NCBI RefSeq assembly: GCF_030272615.1 | Contig: NC_081405.1 | Span: forward strand, 151,818,113-151,882,112 | DNA: 64,000 nucleotides | Reading direction: 5' to 3' | From: Cryptomeria japonica | Lineage: Eukaryota > Streptophyta > Pinopsida > Cupressales > Cupressaceae | Part shown: positions 22,088 to 34,139 of the stretch, piece after piece | Numbering within the stretch: the stretch's first letter is position 1 | Layout of the letters: every line of letters starts with the position of its first letter | Notes under the pieces: generated by a model | What the model saw: only the letters and a program-made list of their open reading frames with translations | The model's database searches: none | What the model was told of the DNA's origin: nothing | Translations under genes and position numbers: made by a program

Positions 22088-23101
22088 CTAAAAATCTCTA
22101 TTCCCTGCATTTGCCGACGACATGACTATTAGCAAAGTCTTTGCGATGCCTTGGTTGGCAAGAAAATCCGCCACTTGATTACCCTCGTGGAAAATATGGT
22201 GAAGATGGTAATCCGTCAACTTTTGAAGGAGACAATTTATCCTCGGGATCCAAGCGTTTAACCGCCAATTCATAGATCCTTTTTTGATAATCCTGCTTAG
22301 GATGACTTGAGAATCACCCTCTATCATCACCTTCGAAACTCCATTAGATGAGGCCCATTTCAATCCTTCCTCTAATGCAGTGATTTCCGCTACGTTATTA
22401 GTAGCAATTCCCACAGGTCCACATATTGCCCCTACTAGGCTACCCTTCTCATATCTAACTACCGCACCAAACCCAGACACTCCAGGATTTCCTCGACTAG
22501 TTCCATCGAAGTTCAATTTTTTCCAACCAGGTGGGGGAGGTGTCCACTTAACTTTCTTCCATTCGGTTGATTTAACCCCTTGAAAGTGACTACTACTTTG
22601 TTTCAAATTCCATACTTGCTCCATCTCCATGTCCCATTTAGTATAATATTTAAATCTACTCCCGTGGATCTTGCCATTAATAGTTTCTTCTATTGCTGCT
22701 TGGATTTTATTAATAAGAAGAGTAACCTCCAACTCTTCCTCCCTGAATATCTTTCTGTTTCTCTCTTTCCAAATGTGCCAAGTGACCATAAATGGGCCAA
22801 CAATCCATAGACTCCCCCATTTTGAGGTTTTGCCACCCGTCGGCCAAGCAAAGATAAAGTCTTTGAAAGTGCTGTTGCGCACCATATGGTTCTAAAGTTT
22901 CAACAATATCCAATCCCAACATTGCTTTGAATAAACACAACCGTACAATAAATGCTCTGCGGATTCTTCCTCTTGTTTGCAAAGGCAACATCTGCTGGGC
23001 CCCACTATACCTATTGTTTTAAGTCTGTCACTTGTAAGAATCCTACCATGCAATGCAATCCATAGGAAGACACCGGCTTTAGGCAACACCCTTTTGTCCC
23101 A
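22088..23101 (-). pseudogene. LINE ORF2 C-terminus: zf-RVT and RNase H
   Basis: The frame enters from the truncation point with the zinc-binding zf-RVT domain (PKAGVFLWIALHGRILTSDRL, then CCLCKQEEESAEHLLYGC, 22892-23101). It meets one TAG stop at about 22890 and continues in frame as 265 residues with a plant-type RNase H. All four acidic positions are visible: FDGTSRGNPG, AEITALEEGL, IEGDSQVI and NQVADFLA. RNase H removes the RNA strand during LINE reverse transcription. The reverse transcriptase and endonuclease are missing through 5' truncation. A host RNase H gene was considered and rejected because the target duplication frames the whole unit. Confidence 0.9.
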
Positions 23102-23768
23102 ACTGAACAACAAATATTAATATATATAAATATGTAATTTATTTTGGGTTTATAATCTAGAGGAGTAACTTTAAAAGATAAAAAAAATCGTAGATTATTT
23201 TGTAAGATTTAAGACACCATTTATAATTATATTGCAAAAAATAGGTTCTCATGATGTAATTTCCAAGTTTATATCCAATACAATGATAACACAATGAGCA
23301 TCTCCCAATCACTATTACAAATCCAATCTATCTTTACCAACAATATCCAAAAGTCTACTTCCTATATCTTCTCTGCATCTTAAATGTTACATTGCTATAT
23401 AATGCACACTATAATAGCTTTGCGAATTTTCCTTGTAAATTACTGAAAAATAATGGAATCAATTATATCTCTTTGTATCTTAACTGTTACATCATTATAC
23501 AATGCAAACTATAGTAGTTTTGAGAATTCACCTTGTAAATTACTAAAAAAGGTGTAAACATTGGATTAACTTGGATGAAAGAAATGAGGCCTTAGAAATT
23601 TGTGGATAGCATCACTTATTTGGTTACAAATTGGATTAAGAGGGATGTTCGGGACCATTTAAATTTGTTGTATTGGATATTAATGTCATGTTTTTATGTT
23701 TTCAATTGAAATGAAGAAAAATTTAGCGGGGTAATAAATATATACGCATGATTTTGCATTGTTATGTT

Positions 23769-23950
23769 AATTAATTCTTTTTGTATTTTCCAATACAATA
23801 CCTTTCATGTACTAATTAATTGCTTTTGTATTTTGTAGTACAAAAATTTCTTATGTACTAATTAATTATTTTTATATTTCATAATAAACTATTTTTGATA
23901 TATTAGTTAATTGCTTTTATATATTGTAAAACAATCATGTATCATAGACA
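23769..23950. repeat. Four ~46-bp AT-rich tandem units
   Basis: Units start at 23769, 23814, 23860 and 23905 with A(A/G)TTAATT followed by a TTTTTGTATTTT-like tract. They are diverged from each other. Confidence 0.7.
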
Positions 23951-24247
23951 AAATAATTCATTAAATATATATAATAAATATGAACTACAAAATTTCAAAT
24001 GTTAATTTTCACTTATTAAATCATAACCTCAACCATAACCTAATGCTAGCCCTAACCTTGTATGGATTTAACCCTCATTTAACCCAAACCACAACTCTAA
24101 TTAAACCATAATTGCAACTCTCACCCTACTAAAATTTCAAAAGTCAATGTCTTTACTATTAATTGATTTGAATAAAAGTTAAATGTTTCAACTACAGATA
24201 TCTCTCCACGTACTTTATATATATTTCTCTAAAGATAGGCATACTAC

Positions 24248-24538
24248 TTTTAAATTATAATAATTTATCTTTAAAAAAGTTAAGAATAAAAGAATATTGA
24301 AAATTTATATATTTTAATAAATTCTATAGATTAACTAAGTCTAAAGATATTTAAAATTCTACTAAAATAATTTTTTATTAATTTATTTAAAAACTCAATT
24401 AATTAACATAGGTTTAATAGATTATATATTTTTAAATTGTAATAGTTTGTCTTTAAGAAAGTTAAGAATAAAAGAATCTTCACAATATACACATTTTAAT
24501 AGATTTTACAAATCAATTTAATCTAAAAATATTTAAAA
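24248..24538. repeat. ~109-bp direct duplication
   Basis: 24248-24356 and 24430-24538 share TTTTAAATT, AAGTTAAGAATAAAAGAAT, ATTTTAATA and ATATTTAAAA in the same order, separated by 73 bp. Confidence 0.75.
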
Positions 24539-25080
24539 ATCAAAATCATAATCACCATCATAAATATTTTAGACAAAAAATAAAATAAAATAAAAAATCC
24601 TTATATACAACTATACATACTTCAAATTTATCCCTACATCCCATTAAAAAAGGAAAAGTCCAAAATGGCATTGTTACAAATCTGCAAAAGGAACTCCCCT
24701 CCTTAAAGTTTTAAAGCTTATCAACTCAACAAACTTTTAAAAAGGGAATAAACTACCTAACTTTAAAAAGGAAAAGTACAAACTACATGTATAATAATAT
24801 ACACAAATCCACAAAATTCTTGCCAATATTAAATCCCAATTAAAGATTCAAAGAAGGTTAAAAAAGAAACCCTACAAAGTAGAGACCAACATCTCAATGA
24901 CTTGTTTCCAGCTTTGCCATGTCATATGGGGACAAGATCCTTAATAAAGATTGGACCCCATATTAAAAGAATCAAAAGCAAATAACTTAATGTGACCAGG
25001 GGCTAGAGACTAGGGGGGCTCAAACACAAACATCAAAACATCCATCGGGATCCCAGATATAATAATTACCTTCAAACCAA

Positions 25081-26047
25081 GTCAAAATTTCTCCGCCCTC
25101 CGATCGCGGTCAGGACGGCTAGGAGCATCTGGGCCGTCCCTTTTCTTCGTTTTTTTAATTTCCTTGTTTCAAGTCCTTCGCTTCGTTCACATCTCCTGGA
25201 TTGGAGTGCATTGCATTTGCATTGCACATTTCTCCATCGTATGCAACCCTTGAGATTATTTATCGCAAATCTGCTGTATATCTAATCCGGTACGCAGGTC
25301 AGCGGAGGAATCGTTTATGCGGCTCTTGTGGATAAGCTGGTCTGGGAAATTTTCAAGTCTTCAGTCATGTTCGCGACATGAGAGGTACACGGAAGCAAAA
25401 CCCTAAACTGAAATTTGACTGTAATAATTGCAGTTTGATTGATGCAAGTTTCGTCAGTTTGAATCGTTCAATTAAGCCTGCAACGTTGCTAATGACGTGA
25501 GAAGGCTTTAAATTTTGATTGTGAATGTTGTAATTTTGTTGGAGTTGTTGGACCAATGGTGTATTTTTGTTTTTGTCCTTGAGTTTGGTTTTGATAGGTG
25601 GCTGGATTTTGGTTTTTTTTTGTGGAATTTTAGGGTATGCAAAATTTTGCTGCTTTGTGACTCTGCATAGACCTTTTTGTATGATCTGAGCTGTGTAGAT
25701 CGATTAGAAGCTAGCGAATTTCGGTTTTTTGGGCAGATATATTTATTGGGGCTGTTTATCGAGTGATCTGAGCCGGGGGTTTAACAGCTTTGGAGGATAC
25801 TGTTAGTGTTAGCGTTATTGATTTTGTTTATTGGCGCGTTCAGCTATGCGGCATTGTCTTGCCGTTGTACAGATCAGGGTTTCCCCCGTACTCTGCCCCG
25901 GGCTTAAAGAATTGCATTTTGAGGCTCTCAAAGGTAGCGGGCGGCCTTAGCAGTTTGTTGTAATTTGAATTGGATTGGTTATGCTTGGAAAAGATTGGTT
26001 GCTGATATCTTGGACAAGGAGAAGAAGGGGGTTTTGACTTTTTAGGA
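25081..26047 (+). promoter_or_regulatory. Promoter and 5' leader region of the PP2A B' gene
   Basis: GC content rises around 25085-25140, the likely core promoter or transcription start region. A sequence TTTTGACTTTTTAG ends at 26045, two bases before the ATG, and looks like a 3' splice site. A leader intron with a donor such as CGCAG/GTCAGC near 25297 is possible but unproven. No TATA box can be fixed by eye. Confidence 0.4.
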
Positions 26048-27352
26048 ATGTTTAACAAATTTATGGGCAAGCGGTCTGGTCGCAAGAATTCAAAGTCTGA
26101 GAGCCATGATGCTGCAGGTACCGCAAACTCTGTGGCAGGAGGAGCATATTCCGTGCCTTCTGCTAGTGGTGCATCTGGGGGCAGAGGAGGCGCTCCTACG
26201 GGGGGCTCGTCGATTTCCAGGAATATGGGCTCTGCTCTATCGGGCTCAAAAACAACGGTGAACCATGCTCCGAGGAACAACGTGTCAGTGGGGGTAGGGC
26301 ACCCGCAGCCTCAGACTGCTACACGAACGGTATATGGAAGGGATAAATTGTCCCCGGGTTCTGTGCCTGCCACTGCCAATGGAGTCTTACCCGTGTTCGA
26401 AAATCTGCCAGCCTTCAGGGAAGTTCCTGCATCTGAAAGAGTGAATCTTTTTTTAAAGAAGTTGTATCTCTGTTCCTATGTGTTTGATTTCTCTGATCCT
26501 ACCAAAAATGTGAGGGAGAAGGAGATCAAGCGACAGACCCTGCTTGAGCTTGTTGATTTTATCCAGTCTGGTTCGAACAAGCTTAGTGAATCTGCACAAG
26601 AAGAACTTGCTAAAATGATCGCAGAAAACCTTTTCCGCAGCTTGCCTCCTGCTTCTCATGAAAACACAGGATCTGAGAGCTTTGACCCAGAAGAGGAGGA
26701 ACCCTGCATGGAACCCGCTTGGCCACATTTGCAAATAGTGTACGAATTACTGCTGCGGTATGTAGTCTCCACAGACACGGACCCTAAGATTGCAAAGAGG
26801 TATATTGATCACTCCTTTGTTCTAAGATTGCTGGACTTGTTTGATTCAGAGGACCCGCGGGAGAGAGAATATTTGAAAACGATATTGCATCGCATCTATG
26901 GGAAGTTCATGGTGCATCGCCCATTCATACGGAAAGCAATCAACAATATATTCTACCGTTTTATCATGGAAACTGAAAGACATAATGGCATTGGTGAGCT
27001 GTTAGAAATTCTGGGGAGCATAATTAATGGTTTTGCATTGCCCATGAAAGAGGAGCATAAACTCTTTCTAGTAAGGGCTCTTATTCCCCTACACAAGCCC
27101 AAATGTGTTGCTCTATATCATCAGCAGCTATCCTACTGTATCACACAGTTTGTTGAAAAAGACTACAAATTATCAGATACTGTTATAAGGGGTTTATTGA
27201 GATACTGGCCTTTGACGAATTGTCAAAAGGAAGTTTTATTTTTGGGAGAGCTGGAGGAGATTTTAGAAGCTACACAAGCTGCAGAATTCCAACGTTGTAT
27301 GATCCCTCTGTTTCGACAAATTGGACGCTGTCTAAGTAGCTCACATTTCCAG
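26048..27352 (+). CDS. PP2A B' (B56/PPP2R5) regulatory subunit, exon 1
   Basis: This exon encodes residues 1-435 of a 546-residue B56-type subunit, which directs the PP2A catalytic and scaffold dimer to substrates. Residues 1-115 are Gly/Ser-rich, basic and probably disordered. From about 118 the conserved HEAT-repeat body follows ([67 protein letters not shown]). By alignment with human B56 alpha, the pocket residues for the LxxIxE substrate motif are all present: H281, R282, Y284, R291, I321 and I325. The start is the first ATG of the long frame and gives the usual plant N-terminus MFxKFM. The exon ends in CAG/GTTTGT after codon HFQ, phase 0. Reading through would add only six residues before TGA. 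The gene is intact and the plant subclade is not assigned. Confidence 0.95.
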
Positions 27353-28660
27353 GTTTGTCGTTGTACTCCTTGAGTTGTCATAAGAATGTGTCGAAAATTC
27401 TGTTTTAGATTCTTAAATAGTAAAAACAGTTTAAAATTTGTCAATCTTGTAGAAATAGTGAGATTAATTTTCATTTGAGTCTCTGTTAATTCTCACTATT
27501 TCCCTGTATATTTCCCACTGGTCCTGTGCTTATGGCATTTGGGAAACTTCTGAAAAAGAGTTTGAAAGTTGGAACTGAAACCAAGCATCATGCCCTCTTT
27601 AGGTTTTGAAACTTTGCATATCATCCAATACATGAAGAAGGTAGGTGAATTGATTTTGATTGAATTGCTTTATCTAACACTTCCCTCGAACCTAACACTT
27701 CTCTGCCACTAAATATGATTTCTTCTCATTCTATATATGACAAGCTTCTCTTGCATCATATTGTTTCCTCAAATCACCGTATACCAGGTATTTGTAATAA
27801 TTCTTCCCAAAACTGGACACTTGCATCTAGTTTGTAAGTCAAGCACATATGTAGGTTATCATTCAAAGGTATGAAGTATGTAGAAGCTTATAAATATTGC
27901 TTTAAAATGATGCTTTTACAATATTCTTGCAAACTGCTAGCGATTCATGGCTGATTTCATTTATCTCTTTTTTATCTATTAGAGGGTTCTTTCTAGGATA
28001 TTTTTCAGAATGATGTCTTCACTTAAACTGAGATTGGTCCTCTATGATGTATGCTGGCTGCTTCAACTGTATCATCTTCATAAATTGTCCAAACCTGGTA
28101 ATATGAATAAACCGTCGTCATTCCCTTAGGCTATTCTAAAATAGCAATCTAAATTTATATGCACGGCATTTCTACCTTGAGGTGTACACTGATATTTTTA
28201 AAATTTAAGAGGTTGTCCTCTGACAAGCCTTTTTGATTGTCTTTAATCTCATGTATTTGAAAGCTGGAAGCAACCTGTATTTGAAAGCTATATTCTGTGA
28301 GGAAATGCCCCAGACATCCGAGTGACATCTTGGACATCCTGGGGGCTTGGAGGGGATGGCCCCTCCATGCCCTTCCTTTTGAAATTTTTGGGGACATCCC
28401 TAAAAAGAGGGAATACCTGGCATCCCCTGAATGTCTTGATGCCCCCTGGCTGTCCTGAAGATTTGAGGGCGCCTGTCGTATCAAACATGTAAAAAACAGC
28501 AAAAAAATCTAAAAAAGAACATTTTAAAACGAATACCAATCCTAAGAGTGCCCAGCAAAGTCCCCCAACCCAAAAAAGATTTTAAAACGGATGTTAGTTT
28601 CTGTTTTACATTCACAAAAAGAGGAGGAAAAAATCAGGAAAACTGTAGAAGAGAAGCAGT
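27353..28660. other. Intron stretch without recognised gene
   Basis: AT-rich intron sequence. At 28290-28470 a G/C-rich island repeats the words GACATCC and GGGGACATCCC. No protein or RNA gene is seen. Confidence 0.4.
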
Positions 28661-29126
28661 TAGGCTGGGGTCCCATGGAGGGGGGCTTCCTAAAAAATAG
28701 AGCTGGAGCTGCTGAGATTTTTTAGGAAAATTTTAAAGCTGCTGGTCCTATGAATTTTGTAGTTTAGTTCAGCTTTAAGCTCCAAAATTTAAGGAAGCTA
28801 GTGGTCTCGTGAATATAATATCTTTGTCTTCTATATTATGAGCATAATAAAAACAAGTAAGAATAATTCATTTCTCTCCAAAACTATATTTTTAATAGAA
28901 ATTAAACTTAGATGTTTGACAAGTGGCAGATAACATCCCTAAACTGGTGGGGCAATTTCTAGCCCCACCCCTTTTTCACCCACCCAAATTTGCAGGCGTA
29001 AAAAGTAGGGCTCCTATTTTTTTTGAAAAATTCTAAATAATCCCGCAGCACAATTTTTTTTTATTCATGGGACTATCTCTTCCTTAAAAATAGAGATTAA
29101 GCCCCCTTCATGGGACAACTGCCTTA
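28661..29126. mobile_element. Candidate MITE with ~28-bp terminal inverted repeats
   Basis: The left end, TAGGCTGGGGTCCCATGG plus AGGGGGGCTT, pairs with the right end, whose reverse complement is TAAGGCAGTTGTCCCATG plus AAGGGGGCTT. The 466-bp unit has no coding capacity. Internal copies of a GTCCTATGAAT/ATTCATGGGAC word strengthen the symmetry. No clear target duplication is seen, so the superfamily is open (hAT-like ends are possible). Confidence 0.6.
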
Positions 29127-30240
29127 CTGAGATATCAAATCCAATACCGTGTCTGATTTTTGAGCTTGATGCTCAAACTACTTATGCATGATACAGCATA
29201 TATATTTGGCATCTTTCAATATAAATCGTGTTTCATATCAAGTCTCTGATAATCCATCTATGGTTTATGGAATCATTAATTTGTTTTTGTACTTACTCTT
29301 CGGAATTTCAGCTTCTTTTGGTTTGTTTATGTTATCTTTTAAGTTGCTAGCTTGGGTATGGGGTTGGGTAGGGCTGGCTGGTATGATGATGTTTTTTCTA
29401 GGTTCAGTATGGCTCAGTTCATTTGTACGATATATATTTTAATTTAAATTATTAAAAAAAGTAAATGTGTAATATTAATATATAAATATATAAACATAAA
29501 TTGTGATGCTGGTGTAAATGTTGAACGCTCGAAGCACACGTTGGCAAGTGAAGATTTGTGTAGTGTCAAAGTGGGAGTTGTGGGTGTGGAAAACAGCTTA
29601 GGTTCAGCTTGTGTGGTGGTGACTCCGTCTGGTAATGCCTGGAAAATAGATCTTTAGGGCCTTGCAAAGTGAGACTTGAGATGACCAATTGCATGAAATG
29701 CAAAAAAAGCTGAATATATCCTTAACAACCATGTGGGGCTCAAAATGGCTAATAGTAAATTTTTTGATGCCTGTTTCACTTCTTCAAAGAAATACTTTGC
29801 TGTTATTATCAAGGTACAGGATGGGCAGCTAGAGAATCTTTAGATTGGGAAATTATGATGGTGAAGGGCTCTCTTGAGTCTGAGAAGCTTATTTCTTTGA
29901 AATGTTTAGGGCCCCCTTTTAGTCTTTGAGGAGGAAGTTTTGGATCAATAAGCTTACTACTGGGTAAAATGTAGTGATTTGTAAATTTAACAAATTTTGG
30001 CCTGTTGTTTTGAGGTGCATAGATGGGTCTCTTGTAACTGGAAGCCATTAACGTAAAGTATAGTAGAAATATATCCGTGTGCAGGAATTTTTATTGCAAT
30101 TTTGCTGTCAAGGGTTTCCCTACGACCCAGCCCGGCGCCCATTAACAAGGCAAGCTGAGGCAAGACTAATCCCTTGGGGGGTGTGTTTTATTGCAGTTTT
30201 TGAATACAAAAAAAGATAGAGATTTAATTGTCTACTAAAA
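29127..30240. other. Intron stretch without recognised gene
   Basis: AT-rich to 29520, then mixed composition. Short open frames lack recognisable domains. It may include the 5' flank of the LINE relic that follows. Confidence 0.35.
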
Positions 30241-30560
30241 GTTGTGGTTGTGGAGCCATTCTCTCCTGATGAAACTGTGGTTTCCAGTCTTCAAACCTTT
30301 GATGGGGAAACTTTTAAGGTGCTTCCTGTCTGGGTTAGGTTCCTTGATCTCCCTTTTCAGATTTTGACTGATTCTTGCTTTAGGCTATTGGAAACTCTCT
30401 TGGTTATTGTGACTGTTATTAAAGCTTCTGCTGTCTCCCATACTACTTTTCCTTGAATTCAGGTAGAGATGAACATCAGAAGATCTATTTGTGGAATTTA
30501 GGCTCAAAGTAGATGACAGCACTTGGATACAACAGATAGATCATGAGAATCTAGTGTATT
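30241..30560 (+). pseudogene. LINE ORF1 (DUF4283-like) remnant
   Basis: The plus strand reads VVVEPFSPDE..., then VLPVWVRFLDLPFQILTDSCFRLLETLL, the pattern of the DUF4283 domain of plant L1-type LINE ORF1 (PVWVRxxxLPxxxxxxxxxxxIGNxLG). The frame is open for 70 residues and then decays. DUF4283 is thought to act in RNA binding of the LINE particle. No zinc knuckle or ORF2 is visible downstream. Confidence 0.55.
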
Positions 30561-31503
30561 ATTTTTGAAGATGTTTTTGACAGGCCATGTGGCATTAGAC
30601 TGTTTAATCCTGAACTGCAAGGTAACAGGGTTGCCAACATTGTGGAAAGATGCTATACCACATCACTTATCAGTTCAAAGTTCTCTTAGTACCCTCTAAG
30701 GTTGATTAGTTGTTAAAGAGGGCCTCTATGGAGTATACAAAAACTTCTTTATATCTGTGTGTTGATCCTTTAAGTTGGATATGCTTGCTTTAATTGGGGA
30801 ATGGGGCTACATCTTCTTTACCTCTTGCCATACTTGTTTATCATTCTAGTGTTGGTGCCCTATGGAAGAAAATCTGATTTTTTTTTTTTGTTTCTAGAGC
30901 TGCCAGCTTAGAAATTAATAATAGTTCAGATTGGACTTTGGGTTCCAATTGCAAATTTGGATGTTCTAAGAAAGTTCTCTCTTACAAGCACAGTTCCACA
31001 GAGAGTTTTTTGATGGGGGGACAGGACCAAGGGCAGTGTTCCACAGGGATATGTCCCCCCCCCCCCACAAAAAAAAGCCCGCGTCCCCAGTAGGGGGATG
31101 TTTCTGAGTTTTGGGGACTTGGGGGAAACGTCCCCCCACAACACCACCACTTTCACCACCTCTACCTAGGATGGTACCGGGTCTCGCTTGTTACATGGCA
31201 CATGCCATTACGTACTCATTGCAACCTTTAACTTTGTGAAAACTAGTTGGCCTTTCATGGGGCACTCAGAAAGTGTTTATATTGCAGATTTTGCCTTGAA
31301 GATTTCAATTCACCTCTATTTTTTTTTATATATAGCTTGGTGTAAATCAACAGTTATGGCTCCATTATTGGTGGCATGTGTGAAATGAGAGAAGCAGGAG
31401 TGGGACTACCACTGAAGTGGCTTCTCATATAATCGACAGTTTCCTTGACAGTATAATACCTCTTAGCACTTGTACTAAAAGAAGGTGAGGTAATCAATTA
31501 TAC
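30561..31503. other. Intron stretch without recognised gene
   Basis: Includes a C13 run near 31050 and the word GGGGACTTGGGGGAAACG. No gene is seen. Confidence 0.35.
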
Positions 31504-31745
31504 TTTATATAGAATGTCCTATAAATTTGATAGGAGGTCTATAGTTGAATCTATAAGTACATTATTAAAAACTGTTACAAAATCAGAAGTGTGTACACAT
31601 CATTATTAATTATAGATCTCCTATCACATTTATAGGACATTCTATATAAATTACATTATTAAAAATTAATACAAATATCAAAAGTGTTTACAAATCATTA
31701 TCAACCATAGGTCTCCTATCAAATTTATATGACATTCTACACAAA
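31504..31745. mobile_element. Small hairpin (foldback) element with a third arm copy
   Basis: Arm 31504-31543 (TTTATATAGAATGTCCTATA...) is the reverse complement of 31611-31650 with about three mismatches, separated by 67 bp. A further copy of the right arm lies at 31706-31745. This fits a short MITE with a partial duplication. It is non-coding. Confidence 0.75.
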
Positions 31746-31866
31746 TTACAATCTATGTAACCACTGCAGCTCCTTTCGGTGCAAGTGCTAATGCATATGT
31801 GGTTTCTAGTCCTTTTTATTAGATTTGTCTAAGGGAGTGGATCCCAGTAGCACCTACAAGTGAGTC

Positions 31867-31887
31867 TATCTATCTATCTATCTATAA
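31867..31887. repeat. (TCTA)n microsatellite
   Basis: About five TCTA units lie in the intron. Confidence 0.85.
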
Positions 31888-34139
31888 AAAAATAAATATT
31901 AATGTAAATAAATGCACTTTTTGTTACAAGCAAATTTGATTCCTTGCAAATTGTTAAGAGAGTTGGGTTTGCAAACCATGGAGTATGCCCAACCAAGTGT
32001 GGGGAGAAACAATGTTAGGTAAAATTTTGGGTGTAGGTGTTGATTTTAAGGATGAATTCCTTGTTGATGTATCTGGAGTGATACTTGTTAGTCGATACTT
32101 GCATGTGTATGATGGCATCTACTTCCAAAGGAAAAATTAATATAGACTCATGTTGAATGCTGAAGCATTAACCCTGAACTCCTTAGTAAAGAAAGCAAAG
32201 ATATCCATGGTTTGTGTATCTCAAGCCAAGCGGTTAACTAGTGTGAGCGAAAGGGTTTGTGCAGAGGTAAAGACACTACATGGGCTGCACACTCATCAAG
32301 AACAATGTAAAATTGGTGAATTAGTGAATCAATTTTATAATTGTCCTTAAAAGCCTAATGGGATGCCCCCTAAGAACGTGATTGAGCATGAGAGCTAATC
32401 ATTGCAGATTAATGTTTGCTTAACATCACCTGAAAATGTTGTTTGGACAAGGGGTTATTAGACGAAGCACATACTCTTGTGGTTCTCCAATTGTGATAAC
32501 GCCTAAAAAGATGGAAAATGGCAAATGAATGTGACCATTGTAGTCTAAATAAGATCACCACCAAGAATAGGTACACACTATTTCGATAGATGATTTGCTT
32601 GATCAACATAAAGTTGGATTGAATGTCTTGATACCATCAAGTAAGGATTAAGGAAGAAGCCATATGGAAGTTATTTTTTAAAGGCCAAGCAAGGTCTTTT
32701 TGAGTCAGTGGTTTTGCCCTTTGGTCTATAGAATGCTCCAACCAGCTTCGTTTATTTGCTGAATTAGGTATTAAGGCCTTTCATTAATTCATGTGTCATT
32801 ATTTACTTAGATGATATCTTGGTCTTTTAGCAAAACACATGAAGAACAAAGTTGCCCATTTTGAAAAAGGTGTTTCAAATGAAGGAGAACACACTTTTGC
32901 CAAACAGAAAAAAGTGTGAATTTGCAAAGACTTCACCTGTGTACCTTGGTCATGTGGTGGGGAATGGCGAATAAGGATAGGCCCATGAAATGTTTGAGGC
33001 TATAATGAATCGGTCAAATCTCACAACCAATTTAGAGATTAGGAACTTTTTTGGTGCACTTCAATGACTCTGCAGGTTTGTAAAATTGTTTTCATAAATT
33101 GTTGCTCGGTTACATGCTGTGACAGGGTAAAAATAGAAATGTGCTTTTGATGACTTTAAAAGCACCATTTAAGTAATGCACTAGTGTTTGCTCTTTCTAA
33201 ACATCAACTACCCCTTGAGGTTGGAGTGATCCCAAGTACTATGCCATGGGAGTGATATCGTTGCAAGGAGGTAGGCCTGTTTGCTATCATTCTGATTTGT
33301 TTAAAAGGTTTGCTCTAAATTATAGCACCAGTGACAAGGAGCTCTATGGTTTGGTCTCAAAAGTTAATAAGTGGAAGCATTATCTTATGGGAAAGGAAGC
33401 AGTGGTACAAGCTATTCACTAACTTTTGCAATATCTGTAAGCAGAAACAAATGTATGACAGTCGTATCACTACAAATGAATGGGGTTTGTACAACAATTC
33501 CATATTATGGTCAAATACAAATGTGATGTAACCAATAAAGTGGCTGATATGCTCTGTAGACCACTTCTTCTTTTTCATATTTTGGAACCTTTTACAAATG
33601 AAGTATATGCTAAAGAATTTGAGCATGATACTGATTTCATCAAGGTGTATCAGTTAACAGAGTTATGGTTGCTGTATTTGAACCTGTGTTAGACTACTAC
33701 CTCAAGAAACGGCTTTTGTATAAAGCGAGAAGACTTTTGCTTATGATAGAGGCTCATACATCACATTTTGCAAGCCAACTTGGAGGAACAAAGATGGGCA
33801 CCAATCCTCATTGGTATGCACATTGGCCTAATATTCAAGTGGATATTTTAAATTTTTTTAGGAGTTGCAAAGCTTTGTAGTATAACTGAGCCAAACAATA
33901 GGAAGATTGGGATGTACCGACCATTGCTCATACCTTTGAGGCCATGGGAGAGTGTCTTTATGGACTTTGTGGGTGGTCTCCCAAAGACAAAATGTGGGCA
34001 TGATTACATCTTTATTATGGTAGGTTGTTTTAACAATAATTGTATTTTGATGGATTGTAAGAAGACATGAATTGAAAGTGATGTTCGCTTTTTCAAGAAT
34101 GTGTGGATTCATTTTCACATAGTATTGGTTTGTGGGAAA

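Larger units (their letters stand above)
21080..23101 (-). mobile_element. 5'-truncated LINE with poly(A) and 11-bp target duplication
   Basis: The 2.0-kb insertion is bounded by ACTGAACAACA at 21069-21079 and again at 23102-23112. On the minus strand it ends in a run of 11 A (21080-21090) preceded by a tail reading GGGCGCTATCCCCACC. It starts within ORF2 at the zf-RVT region. These are the hallmarks of target-primed reverse transcription with 5' truncation. Only one in-frame stop separates its two ORF2 pieces, so it is comparatively young. Confidence 0.92.
23113..25080. other. AT-rich intergenic stretch upstream of the PP2A gene
   Basis: I see no gene in these 2 kb. Apart from two local repeat arrays noted separately, it has poly-A/T-rich sequence and, near 24880-25080, less AT-rich DNA that leads into the gene. 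Confidence 0.5.

Noticed and set aside
22088-22885. A 265-residue RNase H protein as a host gene
   Set aside because: It lies inside a unit with LINE target duplication and poly(A), directly after zf-RVT in the same frame, so it is LINE ORF2.
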